Positions 1-7,453 of a stretch of 23,815 nt of DNA are shown here, in pieces (within the stretch, counting starts at the first letter, position 1; each line of letters begins with the position of its first letter). Both the position numbers and the translations under genes were made by a program. Origin of the DNA: Brachybacterium sp. (GTDB taxonomy: Bacteria; Actinomycetota; Actinomycetes; Actinomycetales; Dermabacteraceae); assembly GCA_027322375.1 (NCBI GenBank), contig DAHVRS010000383.1, positions 1 through 23,815 of the forward strand, written 5' to 3'. Below the pieces are notes generated by a model. It saw nothing but the letters and a program-made list of their open reading frames with translations, was not told the DNA's origin and made no database searches.

Positions 1-751
1 CACCGTCGGTGAAGCCCCAGGTGAGGACCGGGGCGATGGAGCGCTCGGCCATGCCGAGGACGAGGCGGTCCTCCGCGTTCAGCACAGCGCGGCCGTCGGC
101 GGTGAGAGCCTCGACGAGCTCGCCCTTGGCGCGGGCGGTCGCCTCGATGCTGCCGAACTCGCCGAGGTGGGCGGAGCCGACGTTCAGGACGAGGGAGATG
201 TCCGGGCGGGCGATGGCGGTGAGCTGGGCGATGTGGCCGATACCGCGCGCACCCATCTCGAGGACGAGGAAGCGGGTGTCCGCAGCGAGGCGCAGCACGG
301 TCAGGGGCAGACCGAGCTCGTTGTTGAGGCTGCCGGCGGGGGCGATCGTCGGCCCCTGGGCGGACAGGATCGTGCCGAGCAGGTCCTTGGTGCCGGTCTT
401 GCCGGCGCTGCCGGTGGCGGCGAGGACCACGAGGTCCGGGTTCTCGGTGCGGGCGCGCTCGAGCTGGGCGCGGGCGAGGGCGGAGAGCGCCTCGCGCACA
501 TCGTCCACCTGCACGCCCGGGACGCCACGGTCCTCGGAGAGCAGGGAGAGGGCGGCGCCTGCGGTGCGGGCCGCCTCGAGATAGTCGTGGCCGTCCACGT
601 GCTCGCCGCGGAAGGCGGCGAAGAGGTCACCGGGGGTGACGTCCCGCGAGTCGATGCGTGCGATGCCGGTGACGAGCTCATCCCCGGTCGCACCGCCCAC
701 GAGGGTCCCGCCGGTGAGGGCAGCGATGTCCCGTGCCGTGATCTGGAGCAT
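1..751 (-). CDS. murF: UDP-N-acetylmuramoyl-tripeptide--D-alanyl-D-alanine ligase MurF (3' end outside window)
   Basis: MurF adds D-Ala-D-Ala to UDP-MurNAc-tripeptide, the last cytoplasmic step of peptidoglycan precursor synthesis. The visible 250 codons start MLQITARDIAAL and include an N-terminal substrate-binding part with DSRDVTPGDLF, as in Mur ligases. The ATP-binding P-loop follows at about residues 112-120 (ATGSAGKTGTK), then LEMGARGIGHI and the NVGSAHLGEFGS stretch of the central domain. The frame is open to the left window edge, so the C-terminal half is missing here. The ATG at 751-749 sits 2 nt after the murE stop and is preceded by GAAGGA inside the end of murE, so translation is probably coupled. 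It is the sixth visible gene of the dcw operon. P-loop and context make the assignment firm. Confidence 0.95.
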   Translation of the reverse strand, partial: MLQITARDIAALTGGTLVGGATGDELVTGIARIDSRDVTPGDLFAAFRGEHVDGHDYLEAARTAGAALSLLSEDRGVPGVQVDDVREALSALARAQLERARTENPDLVVLAATGSAGKTGTKDLLGTILSAQGPTIAPAGSLNNELGLPLTVLRLAADTRFLVLEMGARGIGHIAQLTAIARPDISLVLNVGSAHLGEFGSIEATARAKGELVEALTADGRAVLNAEDRLVLGMAERSIAPVLTWGFTDG

Positions 752-753
752 GC

Positions 754-2391
754 TCAGCGTCCTTCATCCCGTGTCTCGGTGTCCTGCGCCCCGGAGTTCT
801 GCGTCCCGGCGGCCCCGTCCCCCGCACCACCGCGGCGGCCGGGTGCGGAGCGCAGCGCGTCCCGCAGCCGGAGGCGATCGTCGAACGGATGGACGATACC
901 GCCGATCTGCTGTCCGGTCTCGGCGCCCTTGCCTGCGACGAGGATGGTGTCGGACACGTCGGCCAGATGCGCGGCCAGCGCGATCGCGTCACCACGCCCA
1001 TCCACCTCGTGGACCTGCGCGTTCGTGTCCTTCGGGATGCCGGCGAGCACCTCGGCGCGGATCGCGGCGGGGTCCTCGGTGCGGGGGTTGTCGTCCGTGA
1101 CGATGACCACGTCCGCGAGGCGCGCGGCGACCTCGCCCATCGCGGGGCGCTTGCCCCGGTCGCGGTCCCCTCCGGCGCCCATCACGACGAGGAGGCGGCG
1201 GGTGCCGGGGACCTCGCGGAGGGTGAGCAGGGCCTGCTGGAGGGCGTCGGGGGTATGGGAGTAGTCGACGATCCCGCGGATCGGGTCGTGGGCGACAGGC
1301 TCCATCCGGCCGGGGACAGTGCCCTCGGTGCCGAGCGCCTCGTCGACCTCTGCCCCGCTGCGGCCTATCGCGGTGAGCAGCAGATCGGCGGCGAGGGTGT
1401 TGGCGACGTAGTGGCGGCCGGGCAGGGCCGCGCGCAGGGTCCGCTCCCCCTCCGGGCCGCGGACGGTGAACATGGTGCCGTAGCCGTCGCTGCGCAGGTC
1501 GGTGGCGACGTGGTCGGCCTGCACCTCGGGCCGTGTCGCGTAGGTGGTCACGGGGATCTCCGCCTCGGCGGCGAGGCGGCGGCCCCATTCGTCGTCCACG
1601 CACACCACGCCGCGCTTCGCGTGGGCCGGCGTGAACAGGGTGCGCTTGGCCTCGTAGTAGCGCTCCATCGTGCCGTGGAAGTCCAGGTGGTCCTGGGTGA
1701 GGTTCGTGAAGCAGGCGACGTCGAAGACGACCTCGTCGGCGCGATGCAGCACGAGGGCGTGGCTGGAGACCTCCATCGAGACGATCTCGACGCGGTCCTC
1801 GGTCATGCGGGCGAGGAGGCCGTGCAGCTCGGGCGCCTCGGGGGTGGTGCGCACGGTCGCGACGGCGTGGTCGGCGCCGTCGGCGTCGCGATAGCTGGTG
1901 CCGCTGGTGCCGATCACACCGGCGGGGACGCCGAGGGCGAGGAGCGCACGGGTGATCGCGGTGGTGATCGAGGTCTTCCCGTTGGTGCCGGTCACGCCGA
2001 TGGTGGCGAGCTGCTCGGCGGGACGGCCCTGCACCTCGGCGGCGGCGATCGCGGTCGCGGCGCGGGGGTCCTCGACGACGAGGGCGGGCAGGCCCGCGGC
2101 CTCGCAGCGCTCGCGGCCCGTGGGGTCGGTCAGCGCCATCGCGGCGCCGAGGGAGGCGGCCTGCACGGCGAAGTCGGCGCCATGCGCGTTCGCACCGGGC
2201 AGGGCGGCCCAGAGGTCCCCGGGCTCCACGGCACGGGAGTCGAGGGTGACGCCGATGAGGTGGACATCCTGCGCCGGGGCGGGGGCGCCGAGCCGTGCCG
2301 CGAGGTCGCTCGCGCCCACGCCGTGAGGACGGCGCGGACGGGCGGGTTCGGGGACGGGGCCGCTGGAGGAGGTCACGGGGGTGCTCACCAT
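754..2391 (-). CDS. murE: UDP-MurNAc-L-Ala-D-Glu--meso-diaminopimelate ligase MurE
   Basis: MurE adds the third peptide-stem residue to UDP-MurNAc-dipeptide in the cytoplasm. The 545-aa product has the N-terminal Mur ligase domain with DSRAVEPGDLW, the P-loop VTGTNGKTS at about 133-141, the lysine expected to be carbamylated at about K249 (YYEAKR), GRMEPV at 361-366, and a C-terminal domain with DNPR at 434-437. DNPR is the known signature of meso-diaminopimelate-adding MurE, as opposed to the lysine-adding type. This fits the presence of dapF at 20815-21663. The ATG overlaps the ftsI stop by 7 nt with little ribosome binding site of its own, so it is probably translationally coupled. The last ~30 residues are a low-complexity Gly/Ala/Asp tail that is probably dispensable. 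Confidence 0.96.
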   Translation of the reverse strand: MVSTPVTSSSGPVPEPARPRRPHGVGASDLAARLGAPAPAQDVHLIGVTLDSRAVEPGDLWAALPGANAHGADFAVQAASLGAAMALTDPTGRERCEAAGLPALVVEDPRAATAIAAAEVQGRPAEQLATIGVTGTNGKTSITTAITRALLALGVPAGVIGTSGTSYRDADGADHAVATVRTTPEAPELHGLLARMTEDRVEIVSMEVSSHALVLHRADEVVFDVACFTNLTQDHLDFHGTMERYYEAKRTLFTPAHAKRGVVCVDDEWGRRLAAEAEIPVTTYATRPEVQADHVATDLRSDGYGTMFTVRGPEGERTLRAALPGRHYVANTLAADLLLTAIGRSGAEVDEALGTEGTVPGRMEPVAHDPIRGIVDYSHTPDALQQALLTLREVPGTRRLLVVMGAGGDRDRGKRPAMGEVAARLADVVIVTDDNPRTEDPAAIRAEVLAGIPKDTNAQVHEVDGRGDAIALAAHLADVSDTILVAGKGAETGQQIGGIVHPFDDRLRLRDALRSAPGRRGGAGDGAAGTQNSGAQDTETRDEGR

Positions 2392-4214
2392 TCGTTCTCG
2401 AGCTGGATGCCGGGCTTGCCGGTGGGGGCGATGCCCTGGTTCTGCAGGGCGAAGGTGGTCAGCTCCGAGTATGCCGGGGCCGCCGCTCGGCTGCCGGAGA
2501 TGAAGGAGTTCAGGCCGAACACGAACACGCCGACCACGATCTCGGGATCATCCGCGGGGGCGACGCCGATGAAGGAGGCGGTGTAGGTGCCGTCGGAGAC
2601 CTGCGCGGTGCCGGTCTTGCCGGCCACGGCGTAGCCGGTCACCGCCGCGGAGGAGGTCTCGTCGTCCACCGCGTTGTCCATCATCTCGCGCATCGTCTCG
2701 GCGGTCTCGCTGGAGACCACGCGGGTGCTCTCGGGCTCGCCGAGGGGGCGGATCGTGCCGTCGGCCTGGCGGGTGCCGGCGATGAGCGACGGCTGGACGC
2801 GCACGCCGTCGTTCGCGAAGGTGCCCACGGCGGAGACCATCTGGAGGGCGTTGACGCTGTAGCCCTGGCCGAAGGCGGTCGTGTAGCGGGTGCGTCCGGT
2901 CCAGTCCTCCGGCGGGTGGACGACGCCCGCGGACTCGCCGGGCAGCTCCACGCCGGTGCGCTCCCCCAGCCCGAAGGCCTTGAGGTAGTCGTAGCGGACC
3001 TGCGGGGTGAGGGTCTCGGAGGCCTGCACGGTGCCGACGTTCGAGCTCTCCTTCAGGACGCCGGCGAGGGTGAGGCGCTGATCGGGGTGGGAGTGGGAGT
3101 CCTTGATCCGCTCCCCCTCGAAGTACATCTCGTAGGGGATCTCGTACTCGGTCTCCGGCGTGACGGTGCCCTCTTCGATCGCGGCGGCCATCGTGAACAG
3201 CTTGCCGGTCGAGCCGGGCTCGAAGACGTTGGAGATCGAGCGGTTGCCGCGATCCTCCTCGTCGGCGGCGCCGGGGTCGTTGGGGTCGTAGCTGGGGTAC
3301 TCGGCCAGCGCCAGCACCTCGCCGGTGCGGGCGTTGTAGACGACGGCGCTGCCGCCTTCCGCGCCCCACTTCTCGACGGCGCCCGCGACGATCTGCTGGG
3401 ACTTCCACTGCAGGTCGCGGTCGATGGTCAGGACCACGTCGCTGCCGTCGACGGCGGGGGTGGTCTCCTGCTTGCCCGTGGGGATGATCTGCCCCTGGGC
3501 ACCGCGCTCGTAGGTGGTCTTGCCGTCGGTGCCGCTGAGCTCCTCGTCGAAGGAGAGCTCCGTGCCGGCCAGCGCCGTGCCGTCCGCACCGACGAAGCCG
3601 ATGATGTTGCCGGCCACGGAGCCCGCCGGGTAGATGCGGTCCGCGACCGGGTCGGAGCCGATGCCGGGGATGCGCAGCGACATCACCGCATCGCGCACCT
3701 CGGGCTCGACGTTCTTGCGCAGGTAGGAGAAGCCGGCGTCGCCGGTGAGGGCTTTCTCGGTCTTGGACACGCTCCAGCCGAGGACCGGAGCGAGCTTCTC
3801 CGCCGCCGCCTCGACACCGGTGGTCTTCGCGGTCTTCGAGCCCTTGCGGTAGTCGACCACCTGCATCTGGTTGACCCAGAGGTCGTAGCGCTGGACGGAG
3901 CTGGCGAGCACCACGCCGTTGCGGTCGGTGATCTCGCCGCGCAGCGCGGGGATCGTCCGGGTCACGGTGCGCTGGGCGATGGCCTCCTCGGCGCGGGCGC
4001 TCGCATCCAGGCCCTGCACCCAGATGAGGCGGCCGGACAGAGCGAGCACCGCCACCATCACCAGAGCGATGAGGAGGCGGTGACGGGTCGCGGGCTCGCC
4101 GATGCGCGCCTGCGGGATCCGCAGGCGCGCTGCGCCGCCGCTGGAACGGGGTCGACGCGATCCGCCCTGGGAGCGGGCGGTCCTCTGCGTGCCGTTCCTG
4201 CGCGATGAGGTCAT
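2385..4214 (-). CDS. ftsI: septal class B penicillin-binding protein FtsI (PbpB)
   Basis: This is the septum-specific peptidoglycan transpeptidase, acting at the outer face of the membrane with FtsW and FtsL. The 609-aa product has a basic cytoplasmic tail, one membrane anchor at about 46-62, a dimerisation/pedestal domain starting with LRGEITDRNG near 91-100, and a transpeptidase domain from about 255. Catalytic motifs are visible: S335-T-G-K338 (EPGSTGKLF), the SxN motif S390-S391-N392, and K533-T-G-T. The length is normal for actinobacterial FtsI. The start follows the ftsL stop by 3 nt with AGGA immediately upstream, and murE overlaps its end. In mycobacteria the LysM SOS protein ChiZ, similar to the product at 15089-15484, is reported to contact FtsI, which links two regions of this window. 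Confidence 0.96.
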   Translation of the reverse strand: MTSSRRNGTQRTARSQGGSRRPRSSGGAARLRIPQARIGEPATRHRLLIALVMVAVLALSGRLIWVQGLDASARAEEAIAQRTVTRTIPALRGEITDRNGVVLASSVQRYDLWVNQMQVVDYRKGSKTAKTTGVEAAAEKLAPVLGWSVSKTEKALTGDAGFSYLRKNVEPEVRDAVMSLRIPGIGSDPVADRIYPAGSVAGNIIGFVGADGTALAGTELSFDEELSGTDGKTTYERGAQGQIIPTGKQETTPAVDGSDVVLTIDRDLQWKSQQIVAGAVEKWGAEGGSAVVYNARTGEVLALAEYPSYDPNDPGAADEEDRGNRSISNVFEPGSTGKLFTMAAAIEEGTVTPETEYEIPYEMYFEGERIKDSHSHPDQRLTLAGVLKESSNVGTVQASETLTPQVRYDYLKAFGLGERTGVELPGESAGVVHPPEDWTGRTRYTTAFGQGYSVNALQMVSAVGTFANDGVRVQPSLIAGTRQADGTIRPLGEPESTRVVSSETAETMREMMDNAVDDETSSAAVTGYAVAGKTGTAQVSDGTYTASFIGVAPADDPEIVVGVFVFGLNSFISGSRAAAPAYSELTTFALQNQGIAPTGKPGIQLENEW

Positions 4215-4217
4215 TCC

Positions 4218-4736
4218 TCAGGCCCCTTCGTTCCCCATGCCGTGGTAGGCGGAGGGCTCGTCGTAGATCTGAGCCGGCGGCACGGCAACCTCAGCGGGCA
4301 CCTGCGCGAGCTCCGGACTGCCCTCAGTCTGCGCCGCCGGGGACGTCTCACCGATGATCTCGCCCGTGTCGAGGTCGATGTATGCCGGATCCGACACCGG
4401 GACCATGCCGATCTCGCGCGCCTGGCGCTCGAGCTCCTGCGGGGTGCCGAGGCGCTCATCGGTCTCGGAGAGGGCCTGCGCCTCCTCCTGGAGCCGCTGG
4501 GACTGGCCCTGGAGGCGAGTGATCTCGTAGCTCGCGTCGGACATCTGGATGTTCAGGAAGAGCAGCGCGGCGAGGGTCGCGGCGACGATGACGGTGCACA
4601 GCAGCGTGAAGGGCATCGAGCTGCCGGTCGTCTTCGGCGTGGCGACGACGGTGAGGCGGGGCCGCTCGGAGGCGGCGGGCCGGGTCCCGCGGACGGGACG
4701 GATCGCGGGCGCATGAACGGCGGTGGTGCTGGCCAT
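4218..4736 (-). CDS. ftsL: FtsL-like division protein (single membrane span plus coiled coil)
   Basis: FtsL-type proteins bridge FtsQ/FtsB and the FtsW-FtsI synthase in the divisome. Sequence identity in this family is low, so the call rests on architecture and position. The 172 aa comprise a ~40-residue basic cytoplasmic tail, one membrane span at about 42-62, a heptad-like segment at about 65-95 (ITRLQGQSQRLQEEAQAL), and the typical motif with GTPQELERQAREIGMV at 97-112. After that comes an acidic, proline-rich tail of about 60 residues of unknown role, longer than in compact FtsL proteins. The gene lies between rsmH (1-nt gap, TGA-G-ATG) and ftsI (3-nt gap), exactly where actinobacterial ftsL sits. 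Confidence 0.88.
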   Translation of the reverse strand: MASTTAVHAPAIRPVRGTRPAASERPRLTVVATPKTTGSSMPFTLLCTVIVAATLAALLFLNIQMSDASYEITRLQGQSQRLQEEAQALSETDERLGTPQELERQAREIGMVPVSDPAYIDLDTGEIIGETSPAAQTEGSPELAQVPAEVAVPPAQIYDEPSAYHGMGNEGA

Positions 4737-4737
4737 C

Positions 4738-5733
4738 TCAGTGTGCTCTCTTCGCGGGTCGGGTGCGGGTCAGGGCGCGCAGCCGGACCGAGGCTGCGCG
4801 CGAGTTCGTGCCGCGCTCGTGGTCGTCGGCCTGGAGGGCGCCGCGCACGAGCGGGGAGAAGGTGGGCTTGTGCTCCTCGAGCTCGACCGGCAGGCCGGGC
4901 GGGGCACTGGAGCGGGTGCGCCGGGTGAACGCGGTCTTCACCAGACGGTCCTCGCCGGAGTGGTAGGACTCCACGACGATGCGGCCGCCGACGAGCACGC
5001 TGTCCAGCGCCCCCTCGATCGCGCTCGCGAGGATCTCGAGCTCCTCGTTCACGGCGATCCGCAGGGCCTGGAAGGTGCGCTTGGCAGGGTGGCCGCCGCT
5101 CGCCTTGGAGGCGGCGGGGATCGTGCGGTCCAGCAGCTCGACGAGCTCACCGGAGCGGGTCAGCGGCGCGGTGGCGCGCTGCTCCACGACGCGGCGGGCG
5201 ATCTTGCGGGCGAAGCGCTCATCGCCGAGGTCTCGCAGGATCCTCGCGAGCTCCGCCTCGGGCAGGTCGCGCAGGAGGTCCGCGGCGGTGGGGCCGTCAG
5301 AGGAGGGGTCCATCCGCATGTCCAGCGGCGCGTCGACCGAGTAGGAGAAGCCGCGGTCGGTGGTGTCGATCTGGAAGCTGGAGAGTCCCAGGTCCATCAT
5401 CACGGCGTGCGCGCCGGGCAGGTCGAGGTCGGCGAGGACCTCGGGGATGCGGTCGTAGGTGGCATGCACGAGGGTCGCGCGGTCGCCGACGCCCTCGCGG
5501 TCCAGCCGTTCGCGGGCCAGGCGCAGCGCCTCGGGGTCGCGGTCGATGCCGACGAGCCGCGCCTCGGGGGCGGCCTGCAGGACCGCCAGGGCATGGCCGC
5601 CCATGCCGAGGGTGGCATCCACGTAGATCGCGCCGGGCTCGGTGAGCGCCGGGGCGAGCAGCTCGACGGAGGTGCGCAGGAGGACGGGGACGTGCCGATC
5701 CTCTGCCGGCAGGTCGCTGCGATCCTGGTCCAT
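4738..5733 (-). CDS. rsmH: 16S rRNA (cytosine-1402-N4)-methyltransferase RsmH (MraW)
   Basis: RsmH methylates N4 of C1402 in the 30S P site using S-adenosylmethionine. The product begins MDQDRSDLPAEDRHVPVLL, contains the SAM-binding motif VDATLGMGGHA at about 38-48, and has the family blocks GIDRDPEAL, MMDLGLSSFQID, RGFSYSVDAPLDMRMD and KRTFQALRIAVN. The length of 331 aa is normal. I chose ATG 5733 because AAGGGG lies 4 nt upstream in the coding direction. A GTG at 5784 would add 17 residues (MGDHRRTPHSTRS...) that do not resemble the family. It follows mraZ after a 192-nt spacer and is nearly fused to ftsL. Confidence 0.95.
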   Translation of the reverse strand: MDQDRSDLPAEDRHVPVLLRTSVELLAPALTEPGAIYVDATLGMGGHALAVLQAAPEARLVGIDRDPEALRLARERLDREGVGDRATLVHATYDRIPEVLADLDLPGAHAVMMDLGLSSFQIDTTDRGFSYSVDAPLDMRMDPSSDGPTAADLLRDLPEAELARILRDLGDERFARKIARRVVEQRATAPLTRSGELVELLDRTIPAASKASGGHPAKRTFQALRIAVNEELEILASAIEGALDSVLVGGRIVVESYHSGEDRLVKTAFTRRTRSSAPPGLPVELEEHKPTFSPLVRGALQADDHERGTNSRAASVRLRALTRTRPAKRAH

Positions 5734-5925
5734 GTCACCCCTTGGCGATCTCGTGCTGTGCGGCGTTCTGCGGTGGTCCCCCACCGCGGTCCTGCCCGGC
5801 CCCGCGTGCTGTCCGCGGTGCCGTCCTGTCAGATTCCCCGTCGTCCCCGACCCGCCACCGGGGAAGTTGCGTCGGGGCGGGAACGACGAGAGGTCTCACA
5901 GGACGGAAGGTCCTTCGGGCCGTGC
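5734..5925 (-). other. mraZ-rsmH spacer with potential hairpins
   Basis: This 192-nt gap is the largest inside the dcw cluster. It contains a perfect 7-bp stem with a 4-nt loop (GCGGTGG 5770-5776 / CCACCGC 5781-5787). It also contains a longer-range pair, TTCCCCG with CGGGGAA, around 5834-5876, within a run of CCCCGAC and GTCGGGG segments. I see no convincing promoter and no coding frame of its own. Folding or RNA processing of the mraZ-rsmH transcript is possible but not shown. Confidence 0.4.
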
Positions 5926-6357
5926 TCAGAACAGGCCGGGGATCACCTCCTCGGAGGTCTCGGCGAAGCCCTCCTCCTTCTGCTCGAGGTAGGTCTCCCA
6001 GGCCGGGAGCGACCAGACCTCGAGGCGGTCGAGTGCGCCGATGACGGCGCATTCCCGATCCAGCCCCGCGTAGGTGCGCAGATGGCTCGGGATGGTGATG
6101 CGGCCCTGCTTGTCCGGGATGACGTCCTCCGCGCCCGACATCAGCACGCGCAGGTAGTCGCGTGTGCGCCGGTCGGTGGTGGGCGCCCGACGTGCTTCCT
6201 CGAGCTTCTGGCGGAACTCCACGAGGGGGTACACAGCGATGCAGTGCTCCTGTCCGCGGGTCATGACCAGTCCTGAGGCGAGCTCGTCACGGAACTTCGC
6301 CGGAAAGATCAGGCGTCCCTTGTCGTCGAGCTTGGGCGTGTAGGTGCCGAGGAACAT
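5926..6357 (-). CDS. mraZ: transcriptional regulator MraZ
   Basis: MraZ is an AbrB-fold DNA-binding protein that regulates the dcw operon; in E. coli it represses its own promoter by binding repeated TGGGN boxes. The product (143 aa) has the family start [23 protein letters not shown] and a second swapped-hairpin repeat with [13 protein letters not shown] near residues 81-93. Each repeat carries the conserved DxxGR core. ATG 6357 is chosen because GGAGG lies 6 nt upstream. A GTG two codons earlier directly abuts that GGAGG and cannot use it. The promoter region just upstream carries five boxes matching the MraZ operator rule, so autoregulation is likely. Confidence 0.96.
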   Translation of the reverse strand: MFLGTYTPKLDDKGRLIFPAKFRDELASGLVMTRGQEHCIAVYPLVEFRQKLEEARRAPTTDRRTRDYLRVLMSGAEDVIPDKQGRITIPSHLRTYAGLDRECAVIGALDRLEVWSLPAWETYLEQKEEGFAETSEEVIPGLF

Positions 6358-6395
6358 CTGCACCCTCCTTCACACCGACGCTGACGACCTTGAAA

Positions 6396-6440
6396 CCCCA
6401 TCTCCTCCCAACACGCTCCACTTTACCCCACCTCCCCCCA
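6396..6440 (-). promoter_or_regulatory. MraZ operator: five TGGNN boxes at exact 10-bp period
   Basis: On the coding strand of mraZ, going downstream, the boxes are TGGGG (6440-6436), TGGGG (6430-6426), TGGAG (6420-6416), TGGGA (6410-6406) and TGGGG (6400-6396). Each pair is separated by exactly 5 nt. Direct TGGGN repeats with 5-nt spacers are the established E. coli MraZ target, where three are present. Here four of five fit TGGGN and the middle one has A for G at position four. The array ends about 40 bp before the mraZ start codon. Confidence 0.88.
6420..6425 (-). promoter_or_regulatory. probable -10 element of the mraZ/dcw promoter
   Basis: TAAAGT on the minus strand fits the TANNNT form of actinobacterial -10 elements. 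It would give a transcript start near 6413 and a leader of about 56 nt. It sits inside the MraZ box array, and its final T is the first base of the degenerate third box. The -35 position (about 6443-6448, TCCCGA) is poor. Binding of MraZ here would physically block polymerase. Inference from sequence only. Confidence 0.45.
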
Positions 6441-6659
6441 CCTCGGGACCCAGAGTTGGTGATTCCCGGAGGACTTCAGATGAACACCGCAGGTCACAGG
6501 CGTGGTGTGAAGTGGGGAGTTTTTCCCGCGAATCTGCCTCGGCGCGTCGCTCCACTCCGCTCCCCGCAGCTGGCCGCGCTGCCACTCCCCTGGGCCCGAT
6601 CCGCATCTGCGCAGGTCAGAGCACCCCGCCCCCGCGGATATCGGGCCGTGGGGGCGGGG

Positions 6660-6770
6660 TGGAGGGAGGTGGAGGGCCCCGGTGGAGCGATGTGGGGAAC
6701 CCCGGGGAGGAGGGTGGGAGAAACGCTGGAGGAGGGTGGGAGAGGCGCTGGAGGAGGGTGGGAGGAGGGC
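6660..6770 (+). repeat. five-copy 22-bp tandem repeat containing paired TGGAG-N5-TGGGA motifs
   Basis: Units start at 6660, 6683, 6705, 6727 and 6749; the first is 23 bp and the rest 22 bp. Each has the form TGGAG-N5-TGGRR followed by a more variable 7-8 nt segment. Units three to five are almost identical (AGGGTGGGAG core), and units one and two are diverged. The first T is G in unit three. The internal 10-bp offset and TGG core resemble MraZ boxes but lie on the opposite strand, some 235-340 bp upstream of the mraZ promoter. The role is unknown. It could be a secondary binding array or simply a purine-rich satellite. Confidence 0.8.
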
Positions 6771-6803
6771 ACCGACCACGTGGTGGGGCGGGCCCGAACG
6801 CAC

Positions 6804-6834
6804 GAGGACCCCGGCTCATCGAGCCGGGGTCCTC
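6804..6834 (-). terminator. hairpin terminator after the DUF3040 gene
   Basis: A perfect 14-bp inverted repeat (GAGGACCCCGGCTC 6804-6817 / 6821-6834) with a 3-nt loop lies about 95 nt past the stop of the DUF3040 gene. There is no clear T-run, which is common in high-GC actinobacteria. It would insulate the mraZ control region from upstream transcription. Confidence 0.7.
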
Positions 6835-6929
6835 AGGGGTTCAGTGTCGACGTGGTGCCGACTGGTGGGGCGCAGTGGTGGAGCGGGCGGGAGCAGGCGC
6901 GGTGGGGCGGGGGCCGTCGCGCCGTGCGG

Positions 6930-7346
6930 TCAGAAGCCGGAGTCGTCCCCCGCGCGCTTCTCCCAGCGCTCCTCCATCTTGCGCAGGAAGGAGCCATCGT
7001 CACCGGGGCTGTGCGGGGTGGAGCCGCCGCCGTGGCCGCCGTTGCCGCCGCCGGGGCTGCCGCTGCCGGTGCCCTCGGAGGTGCCGCCGGGGGCGGTGAC
7101 CGCGTAGACCGCGCCGGCGAGCATGCCGATGAAAGCGATGACCCCGAGCCAGACGGCCGGCAGGCTCACGGCGAGCACCAGCACGCCGAGCCCGACGACG
7201 ACGGCGCCGAGGCCGATCAGGATGCGCCGACCGTTGCGGCGCGGTGCGCGCTGGGGCGCGAAAGCCCGCGCGAGGCGTGGATCGTCGGCGAAGAGCTGAC
7301 GCTCCATCTCGTCGAGCATCTTCTGCTCGTGTTCAGACAGCGGCAT
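6930..7346 (-). CDS. DUF3040 family small membrane protein
   Basis: The 138-aa product begins MPLSEHEQKMLDEMERQLFADDPRLARAF, the hallmark N-terminus of the actinobacterial DUF3040 family. Function is unknown. Two adjacent membrane spans are visible at about 41-60 and 63-84, with RRNGRR before the first. They are followed by a Gly/Ser/Pro-rich linker and a charged C-terminus (RKMEERWEKR). The start is set by AAGGAG 7 nt upstream of ATG 7346; an upstream in-frame start at 7400 would add 18 residues without support. DUF3040 genes commonly lie near the dcw cluster and dinB in actinobacteria, as here. It is transcribed toward mraZ but ends in its own terminator. Confidence 0.9.
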   Translation of the reverse strand: MPLSEHEQKMLDEMERQLFADDPRLARAFAPQRAPRRNGRRILIGLGAVVVGLGVLVLAVSLPAVWLGVIAFIGMLAGAVYAVTAPGGTSEGTGSGSPGGGNGGHGGGSTPHSPGDDGSFLRKMEERWEKRAGDDSGF

Positions 7347-7453
7347 GATCCCGCTCCTTGTCCCCGTCCTCTCGCGCCGTTCGGCGCTCCGATCGCCCAC
7401 GGAGGCGAGTGGCCTCCATCGGCGGTCATCCCAGTTTAGAGCGTGTTCCTGAG

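Larger units (their letters stand above)
6358..6929. other. 572-bp gene-free control region upstream of mraZ
   Basis: This region separates mraZ from the DUF3040 gene. It holds, in order, the mraZ leader, the MraZ box array (6396-6440), a stretch without recognised sites (6441-6659), the 22-bp repeat block (6660-6770) and the terminator (6804-6834). Further GTGGGG/TGGAG-rich sequence without strict spacing continues to about 6910. No reading frame here has protein-like composition. Confidence 0.75.

Noticed and set aside
2295..4208. A 637-codon plus-strand frame antisense to ftsI
   Set aside because: ftsI on the minus strand has all catalytic motifs. The antisense frame is a codon-bias shadow with GDVAGDGA-like low complexity.
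6660..6770. CRISPR array
   Set aside because: The 22-bp units are directly adjacent with no unique 30-40 bp spacers and no cas genes.
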